Of a DNA stretch of 64,000 nucleotides, positions 55,136 to 64,000 are shown piece after piece. Source of the stretch: Amborella trichopoda (lineage: Eukaryota; Streptophyta; Magnoliopsida; Amborellales; Amborellaceae); the NCBI RefSeq assembly GCF_000471905.2, contig NW_006499435.1, positions 6,152,001-6,216,000 of the forward strand, read 5' to 3'. Each line of letters starts with the position of its first letter. The stretch's first letter is position 1. The notes under the pieces were generated by a model, which was not told the DNA's origin, searched no databases, and was given only the letters and a program-made list of their open reading frames with translations. The position numbers and the translations under genes are program-made.

Positions 55136-55322
55136 AGAGAGGGTGCATGGAGAGACAGAGAGGGAGAGAGCATGGTGCATGGAGAGAGAGAGATTGTGAA
55201 GCTTGGAGAGAGAGAGATAGAGAGCATGGTGCTTGGAGAGAGAGAGAGGGAGAGAGCGTGGTGCGTGGAGAGAGCATGGTGCGTGGAGAGAGATAGGGAG
55301 AGAGCATGGAGAGGGAGTGAAA
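55136..55322. repeat. GA-rich minisatellite with GCATGGTGC(A/G)TGG words
   Basis: Blocks of (GA)n alternate with GCATGGTGCATGGAGAGAG-type units. Unit length is variable (about 20-40 bp). Confidence 0.8.
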
Positions 55323-55506
55323 GAAGGAGAATATGAGAGATATAAGGAGAAATAAGAAATAGATATTTAAGGAAAGATTGATAAAGATTTAAGGGGAGAG
55401 AGGTGAGTAAGAGGGGGGAAAAAAATGAGAGAAAAAATTTTATGATCGGTATTTAATTTAAGGAGAGATATTGTTGGAGAGTTTAAGGAGGTGAGAACCT
55501 CTAGCT

Positions 55507-55815
55507 TTGCCACTTTTGAAAAGAGAGACAACAGTTGAACTGTTTTTTAGAAAGAGAGAGAATAGGGGGAGTGATACGCGTCATAAAAAGACATCTATTA
55601 AAAATAAGCAATGTATAAATTCGGATTTCCAAAACCTTGACTATTCAGGTTATATTTTATTGAACAAAGCCTTAAGGAAAGTAAAATCCAAAAAAAATTT
55701 GAAACTTCCTATACTGAACACAAATTACCGATCCTATGAGTACCTTCGAAGAAAAACAAAAGCTGAAAAACAAGTAACATCTATAAAAAAATCAAAATTT
55801 GAGGATATTCTTTAG
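55507..55815 (+). other. Unassigned 102-codon ORF, Lys-rich
   Basis: Open for 309 bp with a Lys/Asn/Ser-rich composition and KALRKVKSKKNLKLP, NYRSYEYLRRKTKAEKQ. The composition reminded me of organelle-encoded proteins, but I cannot match it. Could be chance in AT-rich DNA. Confidence 0.3.
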
Positions 55816-56205
55816 AATAACAAATTTATATAAGGTTGCAACTTTATACTGTGGATAAAATACACACCTTAAAAATCCATCAGAAAAGGTTATTCTGACA
55901 CTGAAAAAACCCGCTAATTGATCATCCCAATATCGAGATATAAAAGATAAAAAAAAGAAGATAAAAATTTAAACTTCATATTATACATGATATTTGACTA
56001 TGAATATTATTTATTATTAGATTTTAACAATATACGAATTCCGTAAAATGAAAATTTATTTATATATTTGTTAAAAGTAATAAAATATGGATACCCATTA
56101 CTTATAGCTTATAGCTTTTGTGAACATCGAGGAATGCATGTGAAAGTGGTAATAAACTCGTTATATGAAGGCCATTGATAGCCACTAATTGGGTTTTGGG
56201 TACAT

Positions 56206-56228
56206 TGAGAGAGAGAGAGAGAGAGAGA
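56206..56228. repeat. (GA)n microsatellite
   Basis: About eleven GA dinucleotides. Confidence 0.85.
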
Positions 56229-56508
56229 ACTTGCTCTGCAACCAGAGACCTCAGTCTGTGGAGAGTTTAGGGTAAACAGCAAGCACCTAGTTGGAGTTCA
56301 TGTGGAGCATGAAGCGTTACAATGCGGACCTAAACACCTTGCTTTAGACGGTTAAACAATCGTTCTAGAGAGAGAGCACGTATGTGTTATGGAGGCAAAG
56401 GGACATCTCAATCCTTTTCTCGTTTCACAGAGATAGAGCTAGAGGAGGAGACGAACCTACCTTGTTTAGAAAGGAAAAATAGATAACACAACTTTTATGG
56501 TGGTTTGT

Positions 56509-56547
<39 letters not shown>
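56509..56547. repeat. (GA)n microsatellite
   Basis: About nineteen uninterrupted AG dinucleotides, followed by a GGTG and a T8 run. Confidence 0.9.
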
Positions 56548-56549
<2 letters not shown>

Positions 56550-56995
56550 GTTTTTTTTATTCTATGGGTAGATCAGAGAGAGATACAGAGCAGGTTTGGG
56601 GGTTTACTTCGGAGAGGGGCTGAAGCCATTAAGAGGTGGGATTATTAAGAGAAACCTCACCCTTTAGGAATACGCGATGACTTGGGCACCTTGTTAACAC
56701 CAGGAAGAGTGATTGAATCTGGGGAGTGCTTTGGGGACTGTAGAGTGAGGGTTTCAGGTGAGGGTTTGGAGGAGGGTTTCATGCTAGGGTTTCAAGCAAG
56801 GGTTTGGGGGACTGTAGAGTGAAAGAGACAAAGATCTTGAGGTTTGAAAGAAGGTAAACTTTCAGGCAAGGGCTTCAAGCAAAAAATTATTCAAATAGAA
56901 AGGGTCCTATAAATACCTTAAAGGTGGAGCATAAAAAGGAACTAGAAGAAAGATTTGCCAGGAGAAAAATTCAGAAATCCAAGAAGAAAGGAAGG

Positions 56996-57417
56996 CTTCA
57001 AAGAGAACTTGACAATTTGGTATGCCATATTAACTATGATCACGAAGGGGCTTCAAAGAGAACTTGACAATTTGGTATGCCATATTGACTATGATCACGC
57101 TTCAAAGAGAACTTGACAATTTGGTATGCCATATTAACTATGATCATGGAAGGCTTCAAAGAGAACTTGACAATTTGGTATGCCATATTAACTATGATCA
57201 CGGAAGGCTTCAAAGAGAACTTGATAATTTGGTATGCCATATTAACTATGATCATGGAGGCTTCAAAGAGAACTTTACAATTTGGTATGCCATATTAACT
57301 ATGATCACGGAAGGCTTCAAAGAGAACTTTACAATTTGGTATGCCATATTAACTATGATCACAGAAGGCTTCAAAGAGAACTTGACAATTTGGTATGTCA
57401 TATTAACTATGATCACA
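56996..57417 (+). repeat. Eight tandem copies of a ~54-bp coding repeat
   Basis: Copies start at 56996, 57051, 57100, 57154, 57208, 57261, 57315 and 57369 (CTTCAAAGAGAAC). Unit lengths are 55, 49, 54, 54, 53, 54 and 54. Translated, a unit is RLQRELDNLVCHINYDHG (18 residues). Units that are not multiples of three break the frame. Confidence 0.92.
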
Positions 57418-57517
57418 GTGAGGTAAGTGCTTGTTCTCGCGTACATTCTGAACCTTTGCAACCTATGTTTGCTGATCCTTCAAGGGTCACCAAACATAGA
57501 GGTGGTTACCAGTATGT

Positions 57518-58415
57518 ATGAAAGTGTTACGTTGGAATGTCAGGGGCCTCAATAGTGCTCAACGTAAGAGATGTGTTCTTTTCTTTTGCATGAATGACAG
57601 ATCTGATCTCTTACTTCTCCATAAAACTAAATTGGAGGCCTCGACTCTTCACACTGCTAGACTGATTTGGGGAAACAGTTCTCTGGATTTTTGGGGAGTA
57701 GATGCTTCTGGTTATTCTGGTGGTATTTGAGTCCTCTGGGACCCTTTGGTTTTGAATGCTTCACAAAACTTTCTTTCAAGTAGACACATTTCTATTGTTT
57801 TTCAAGGGCCTTTAGATAATTTTTCATGGTATTTATCTGTGGTGTATGAGCCTAACAAAGCTGCTGACAGATCGGATTTTTTTGAGGAACTAGCAAATAT
57901 TCAGTTAAATTTGAATGTGCCTTGGTTGGTTTGTAGTGACTTTAATATTATTGGATGGCCAAGTGAATCCGCTTCTTCTCCCCTTATGTCTTATTGTATG
58001 AGATTATTTGAAGGTTTTATACAGCAGTATGAATTGATTAATCTTCCTTCTGTTGGGGCTAATTATACCTGGTTCAATCATAGTTTACACGATCCTATTT
58101 TAAATAGATTAGACATGTTTCTTGTCTCTTCTGAGTTGGTTACTCGTTTCTCAAAGTTTTTTTCTGATTATGTCCCTCTTCTCCTTAACTCTGGTTAATC
58201 TTCCTTCTGTTGGGGCTAATTATACCTGGTTCAATCATAGTTTACACGATCCTATTTTAAATAGATTAGACATGTTTCTTGTCTCTTCTGAGTTGGTTAC
58301 TCGTTTCTCAAAGTTTTTTTCTGATTATGTCCCTCTTCTCCTTAACTCTGACGGTTTCTTAACCCATTTAGATTTGAACTGGCGTGGCTATCAGAGAGAT
58401 CTTTACTCAATCTGA
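57518..58415 (+). pseudogene. LINE ORF2 endonuclease domain
   Basis: Starts MKVLRWNVRGLNSAQRKR, the usual N-terminus of plant L1 ORF2. Catalytic motifs are partly lost: the Glu of the QETK box is Lys (LLLHKTKLE), SDFN is kept, YTWFN is kept, and the SDH box is SDYVPLLL. An in-frame TGA lies at 57728-57730. A 157-bp tandem duplication (58038-58350) shifts the frame and ends the ORF at 58198. Confidence 0.85.
58038..58350 (+). repeat. Perfect tandem duplication, 2 x ~156 bp, in LINE ORF2
   Basis: 58038-58194 and 58195-58350 read identically by eye from TTAATCTTCCTTCTGTTGG to TCCTTAACTCTG. The period is 157 bp, one more than a multiple of three. Confidence 0.92.
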
Positions 58416-58486
58416 TTGAAGAATTATAGGAAGATACTACCATTGAAGGTTGGAAACGTTTCCAAATCTCAAAGAAGCTCCAACTA

Positions 58487-60153
58487 TTGAAACATGTGAT
58501 TATTACATGGAAGAGAAAAATTGGGGCAGCAAAGTCTCATATAGAGGAGTTTGTTAATGTTCAGTTTATGGGAGGAACTCTAACACATGATCAATTCAGA
58601 GACAAAAGCTTATGGGTGGCTACGTATAAACAATTGCTTAAATTGAAGAAAATTCATTGGAGACAAAGATCTCGTGTGAAATGGCTCAAGGAAGGAGATA
58701 AAAACACAAGATTCTTCCATGCTATTGCCAATGCCAGGAAAATGGTGAACTCAATTTAAAGCCTCCGTATTGAAAGAATAGACTGTGACAACATGTCAAA
58801 GGTTGTAAGGGCACTGGGTGATCATTTCATTAGTTCTTATGAGGCCGATAGTGGGATTCAACTATCCATTCAAGATCTACCTTTTACTAGGTTCTTATTA
58901 GAACAATCTCAGTGGTTGGAGATAAAATTTGAAGAGCAAAAAATCAGAGATGCAGTCATTGACCTAAGTAGACATAAGGCTCCTGGCCCAGATGGATACC
59001 CAATGGTTTTTTTTTCAATTTTTTTTGGAATATTTTAAAAGATTATATTATTCAAGTATTGGAAGAATTTTATTGGAGAGGTAAAATTAATATTGCCCTG
59101 AATTCCACTTTTATTACTTTAATTCCAAAGAAAAATGTCATTGCAAAGATCAAGGATATTCGACCTATTAGTCTTCTTGGGAGTCTATATAAAATCATAG
59201 CAAATATTTTAGCCAATATACTACGCCAGGTAATTCACATGGCTATTAAAGGACCACAATCAACATTATTGAAATATAGGTAAATTATGGATAGCATTTT
59301 GGTTGCACAATAATGTATCCACTCAAGAATCAAGAATGACAAACCATGCCTTATTTGTAAGTTAGGCTTTGAGAAGGCATATGATAAGGTTGATTGGGGG
59401 TACTACAAAGCATCATGGCTAATTTTCATTCAAGGTAGAGATTGTGGATTGATAGTTGTCCGTATTCTGCCCATTTTTCAGTTATTGTTAATGGTAAATC
59501 AATTGGTTTTTTCAAAAGATCAAGATGATTGAGACAATGGGACCCTCTGTCACTATTTTTATATACTTTGGTAGCTGAGAGTTTTAATATCATGCTTAAT
59601 GTATTGGCAGTGCAAAAGATCATACCAAGTGTTAATATTCGTAATAATGATCTTATAGCATCACATTTACAGTACGTTGATGATACCATTATATTATGTG
59701 ATCACACGATTAAATAAATCACTTGCCTATGGATTTTCTTGAAAAGTGTGGAACTCTCAACTGGACTTAAAATTAATTTGAGTAAAACTAAGCTCATTGG
59801 CAATTGGTTGTCCACAAATGGATGTAACCAAAATGACACATTTATTAGGTTGTGGGGTTGAGTCCTTACGTTGTATTTATTTGGAAATTACCTTAATGAA
59901 TTCAAGGCCTTCAAGATCAATTTGGGATCCGGTGGTAGAGAGATTTGACAAGAAACTGGACACTTGGACAGCTAAAACTCTTTCTATGGGGGGAAGATAT
60001 ACATTGATTAAATCCACTTTGTCAAACCTCCCAGTATATTTTACATCTTTATTTAAGATGCCAAAAGAAGTTGAAAAGCAACTAGAGAAAATTATGAGAA
60101 ACTTCTTGTGGGGAGATGACATAAGAAGGAAAAGACTTCATCTTGTGAGTTAG
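58487..60153 (+). pseudogene. LINE ORF2 reverse transcriptase domain
   Basis: Landmarks: WLKEGDKNTRFFHAIANARK (58680), RHKAPGPDGYPMVFFS (58970), STFITLIPKK (59100), IRPISLLGSLYKIIANILAN (59160), LGFEKAYDKVDW (59362), QWDPLSLFLYTL (59535), YVDDTIIL (59675, YADD type) and WGDD near 60110. At least five stops or frame changes. Confidence 0.88.
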
Positions 60154-60419
60154 GAAAAAGTTTATAGACCAATGAAAGATGGAGGATTGGGTGTCAAGAG
60201 ATTGAAACATATGAACTCGACACTTTTAATAAAATAGTGGTGGATGATCCATACATAACCTGGGTCTTTTTGGATGTTTGTTTTGAGAGATAAATATAGA
60301 ATGGATTTGAACTTTGACCTCATTAAAGGTTCAAAAAATAAAGCAAGTTTGTCACATGTTTGAAGAGGTATTGACTATGAGAGATCTGTTTATCTACACC
60401 AATTCCAAAACTAGTAGGG

Positions 60420-61195
60420 AATGAAGAATCCACTCTTTTTTGGTTTGACAAATGGATTGGAGATGGCCCGTTGAGATACCTTTTCCCTGAGATTTTTTCA
60501 AAAGCTTTAAACGCACTAGCATCGGTCAAGGAGGCTAGTGTGGTGTTTATACTAATATTGTTTGGTCCATTCCTTGTAGGTACAGGAGAGGTACAAACAT
60601 ATTCATTGAGGAGTATCAAACCGTGTTGGAATTATTGAATGACACATATCACTTCAAATATGGATGACAACTTTATTTGGGATCTTACCGCTTCGGGAGA
60701 ATTAGCAATCCCTTGACAGTTGCAACTATGGGTGTTACCACCAACACTCGTAGTGAAATTGTTTGGATATCACCACTAGTGAATTCCTTCAAATTTAATT
60801 TTGACGGAAGTTCACTTGAGAATCCAGAACCAGCTGGTTATGGTGGTCTCATGAGAAATAATTTGGGTCGCATTATATTCTCTTACTCTTGTCCTTATGA
60901 TATCGCAACAGTAAATGAGGCAGAAGCACGAGGATTATTAGAAGGTTTGAAATTGCTATGCACTTTGGAAGGGGGCAGGATTATCGAAGGAGCTCGGCAA
61001 ATGTCATTGCCTGTAGTAAGAGAAATGTCCATATTCATTGGAGATTAAGGACTATTTTTCATCAAATATAAGATATTTTGTCAACCTCTATGGCAACGGT
61101 CCAACATTGTTATAGAGAGGCAAATGAAGATGCCGATGTTCTTGCCAAAGGAGGAGTCCATGCTCCCTCTCTGTTGGCTACTTCATTTTTGTAAT
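60420..61195 (+). pseudogene. LINE ORF2 zf-RVT and RNase H domains
   Basis: 60420-60520 reads STLFWFDKWIGDGPLRYLFP. RNase H runs from FKFNFDGSSLENPEPAGYGG (60790) through EAEARGLLEGLKLL (60915) to HCYREANEDADVLAKGGVHA (about 61105-61165). The zinc-binding Cys/His core between them is mostly deleted. Frame-broken. Confidence 0.82.
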
Positions 61196-61280
61196 CTTCT
61201 GTCTTTGCTAATATATATTGTATTTTACATTTGAATTAATGATAAGTTGTACATTACCGTTAAAAAAAAGAAAGAAAGAA

Positions 61281-62250
61281 AGTGGTCATAAACTCAATGT
61301 ACAAAACTTTTACCATGAAAAGAGAATTTCAATTTTTATATTTCAAAACTCATTGAGATACATGTTAATGAGTCATCGATGAAAATTTAAAATATAAACA
61401 TAGAAAACGTTTCACAATAATTTATAGTTAGAAAGTTCAAAAAAATATACTCGAAATAGAAAATAAATTTTTTACTCGTAAACTATTATGAAGTTTACAA
61501 TGTTATAAAAATTGATTTTTTTAAGCAATTTATCTCTCTAGAAAAAAAAGTGATAAAAAATAAATAAAATAAAACCATAAAATAATAAATATTGCATCAT
61601 CAAATATGAGAGCAAATGCAGTAATACAAAATACAATCGACATAAGGCAAATTAAAAAATATTGAAATACAATTTGAATAAACACCCCTAACAAATTCAA
61701 AACCCTAAAGATCCACATATTTGTAGACCTAGAAAGGAAGGGAATATCATTACTCACATCGTCAAAGAAAAGGTCATAACTATGGCTCCAAGACGTAGCT
61801 AATTTCCCCAGAGAAAACCCCAATTGCTCCCTAAATTCAGCAATGATGTCAATAAAGACTTGGCCTTTAGAGCCTTGAAAACCCTAGGCGGCCATTATAG
61901 AGAGAATATCACCTTAGAAGATTTAACATATCCCTTAAATTTGGAAAGAATAACTAACTTAAGATTGCTTATAGTTAGAAAAATCTTATGTATTCTCATA
62001 TTTTGGAAAGAGAAGTAGCAAACTAAACCCACTGAAAGCTGTAGAACGAGAGGCATACTTGGGAATTCAAGAGCTATGCATTCAAAGACGACCCATCAAA
62101 GATATTCATGCAACAATTTAATGATAAAGAATCATGAATAAAGAAAAAGGAAGGCCCATAGATAGTTTACAAAAGATTTCAAAAGATATACATGTTTCAA
62201 TTTTTTAGGAATTCTTTCCCTAGATAAGGTCATCTCTCTATCCAGACATC
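61281..62250. other. AT-rich region, nothing recognised
   Basis: No conserved peptide or terminal-repeat structure seen. Short ORFs look like AT-rich noise. Confidence 0.5.
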
Positions 62251-62284
62251 TCTATCTACATACATTATTTTTTAAATATAATTT

Positions 62285-62510
62285 TATTTTAATTTTTACA
62301 GAATATATAATCTTTAACATGAAGATCATAAATATGAAATAAATAAAATTGAAAACTAGAAATAATAATTATATTAAGAAAACATTTGGACTGCTAGTTG
62401 CGTATGTTTTTAGATGGACCGCCTATTTGCATCCATCTTTAAGATGGATGCTTTATACCTTTGGACCGCATATTGTATAAATGCGATCCAGCTGCATGAA
62501 ATAATTTTAT
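62285..62510. repeat. Second copy of the EAF1 intron-5 repeat
   Basis: Shares GAAAACTAGAAATAATAATT, TTTTTAGATGGACC(G/A)CC and ATGGATGCTTTATACCT with 37670-37910, in the same orientation. Confidence 0.8.
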
Positions 62511-62770
62511 TTACTTTAAGGAAGTGTTTATCTCTAGATAAAGTACTATTATCTCTCCCTCCGCATTTCTCTATTTCACACTCTATACATTCCTCTCTAC
62601 ATGCATTATTTTTAGAAAGTGATTATCATCTCTCTACATAAATTATTTTTAGGAAGTGTATACTCTAGATAAGGTCCTATTTTCTCTTCTAAGTCTCTTT
62701 ATTTCACTCTCTATACATTTCTCTCTACATCCATTGTTTTCAAGAAGTGAATATTTCTAAAAATTATTTT
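62511..62770. repeat. Imperfect repeats with TCTCTCTACAT(G/A) words
   Basis: CTCTACAT...ATTATTTTTAG(A/G)AAGTG and CACTCTATACATT recur two to three times at roughly 110-bp spacing. Confidence 0.6.
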
Positions 62771-62944
62771 AATAATGCAATATAGATATCTCTAAAATTA
62801 GGTACATACTCTATCTCTCTCTTCCTCTAAAGATGACAATGTGTCCTACAATCTCAATAGAATTAGCGCTCTTGCTTTTTCTTACGACACACTTCCAACC
62901 CTTAACTCTAACTTAATCTTAATATATTAATAATATAGTATAGA

Positions 62945-63085
62945 TATAGATAAAGATGTGAAATAGATTTTTATGTCATTATTAATGCACCTTACTTAAA
63001 TTATATAGATGTGAAATAGATTTTTATGTCAATGAAATAGATTTTTATGTGATTATTAATGCACCATACTTAAATTATATAAGAT
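62945..63085. repeat. Tandem repeat with GTGAAATAGATTTTTATGT
   Basis: ATAGATTTTTATGT occurs three times, and ATTATTAATGCACC(T/A)TACTTAAATTATAT twice, within about 130 bp. Confidence 0.75.
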
Positions 63086-63179
63086 GAACGCCCTATACAA
63101 GCTGCACCCTTCTTTATATATCCCTACAAATGAGATATATATACATTAATTATTTGAAAATTTGTTTCATGCAGGCTAG

Positions 63180-64000
63180 ACCGCTTTACTACAATTTATA
63201 GTTTAAAGGATCAGGGATATCAAGATCAGGGACTAGCACATCTACACACTTATTAAATCCAGTTATAATTGTATAATTTGGATGTATATCATTGTCAATA
63301 TAAAAAAAACGTCGAGTTCAAATAATAACCAGCTGCATGCAATGGCCTATGTAACAGTATATCCCACTTCTCATCAATAATATCCAAACAGGCTTGTAGC
63401 GGTTCTCGTCATCATCAAAATTTTGGGTTATTTCTCTTTTGCATTTTCTCCATAGCCTCACATATGTAGCCCCATAAAAGCATTGTCAGTATCAATCATG
63501 CGAAGGACTTTGACAAGAGGAAAAAATACCTTAAGAGCACCATTCACCCCTTGCCAAAAAATCTTATAAAGGATAATATCTATCACCTTCTTCCCAACTT
63601 GATCTTTGAACCACTTGCATGCTCTCTAGTCAACTGTACTCTCATCGAATGTATGTTATTTAGGCATAAGTACCAGATCGCAAATCTCGTGACCTCAGGC
63701 CTCACAATCTCTTTCTTCTTTGTAAATCTACGCATCATGCTGAGGGTGAGATGGTGACTATAAATGAAATTTGTAACTGACTTTGCCTTCTCCACTGCAC
63801 CTTATATCTCGGTTAAATTGCCAAGAGCCTTAAGCATGAGGTCTATACAATGTATTGTACATGGTGTCCAAAAGATTATACGATAAACTATGTGCAACAA
63901 ATTAGCTGTAGTAACATTATGAGCAGCATTGTCTGTGACAACTTGTACAACAAGATGCTTCTCAACTTCCTTGATTCCCTTATTTATAGCTTGGAATATG
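63180..64000 (-). pseudogene. hAT transposase relic (DUF659 part), runs off the window
   Basis: The minus strand from 64000 reads VEKHLVVQVVTDNAAHNVTT, then IIFWTPCTIHCIDLMLKALG, an in-frame TAA after GNLTEI, then VEKAKSVTNFIYSHHLTLSM, MRRFTKKKEIVRPEVTRFAI. This is the DUF659/RNase H-like core of plant hAT transposases, with its TDNA motif. Downstream of 63580 the frame is lost. The BED-finger half would lie to the right of the window. Confidence 0.85.

Larger units (their letters stand above)
56920..61270 (+). mobile_element. L1-type LINE, nearly complete but decayed
   Basis: In order: the end of an ORF1 with a charged helix (ELEERFARRKIQKSKKK, about 56937-56995) and an 18-residue tandem repeat, then ORF2 from 57518 with endonuclease, RT, zf-RVT and RNase H, and an A-rich tail (TTAAAAAAAAGAAAGAAAG) at 61260-61280. 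In-frame stops and frameshifts occur throughout, so it cannot make a full ORF2 protein. The 5' end is not defined. Confidence 0.85.

Noticed and set aside
55116-55307. Repetitive ORFs across the GA-rich minisatellite
   Set aside because: Compositional artefacts of (GA)n sequence on both strands.
56996-57417. CRISPR array
   Set aside because: Head-to-tail repeats with no spacers, and they translate into a LINE ORF1 repeat in a plant genome.
61824-62018. 64-codon ORF as a small host gene
   Set aside because: AT-rich, no recognisable motif, no supporting context.
1-64000. tRNA, rRNA, operons, ribosome-binding sites
   Set aside because: None seen. The window is eukaryotic nuclear DNA, and no cloverleaf or rRNA sequence was recognised by eye.

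Overview
This is nuclear DNA of a flowering plant. The evidence is one intron-rich gene whose product matches the plant EAF1 family, plus plant-type transposon families and a fragment of plant mitochondrial cox1. I cannot name the species. The very long introns filled with old transposons suggest a medium-to-large genome.

Left part (1-40133, minus strand): one gene fills it. I reassembled 17 coding exons by eye from EAF1, the scaffold of the NuA4 histone acetyltransferase complex. The start codon is at 40131-40133 and the gene runs off the left edge. The 17 exons total 3627 nt (1209 codons), their phases agree, and I see no stop codon. The HSA domain (exons 5-6) and SANT/Myb domain (exons 14-16) are present. 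The glutamine-rich C-terminal part must lie to the left of the window. Thirteen of the sixteen complete introns are 78 nt to about 3.1 kb. The other three are each about 10 kb and packed with repeats: intron 13 (1597-11879: two L1-type LINE relics, a Tat/Ogre-type LTR, a Gypsy integrase tail), intron 8 (14168-23856: a LINE relic, a complete but coding-depleted LTR element with target-site duplication, a solo LTR, an inverted LTR fragment, a hAT MITE), and intron 7 (23938-33858: a LINE RNase H piece, a mitochondrial insertion, a Gypsy gag relic, an RY-motif array).

Right part (40134-64000): I found no intact host gene. It holds foldback elements (42.7-43.35 kb), a 1.76-kb solo LTR with target-site duplication (43617-45377), a hAT MITE (45840-46152), a decayed Copia element split by later insertions (about 46.5-54.8 kb), an RTE-clade LINE 3' end (about 52 kb), a long purine-rich tract (48.8-50.3 kb), GA microsatellites, a nearly complete L1-type LINE (about 56.9-61.27 kb) with an 18-residue tandem repeat before ORF2, and a hAT transposase relic at the right edge.

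The points most worth a second look are the EAF1 locus itself (a likely GC-AG intron, and an isolated 81-nt exon between two 10-kb introns), the cox1 insertion that keeps an unedited ACG start in both arms of an inverted duplication, the LINE ORF1 repeat with an ATGA stop/start overlap, and the CATGCATG array inside intron 7. All assignments are by reading; no alignment or database search was run.
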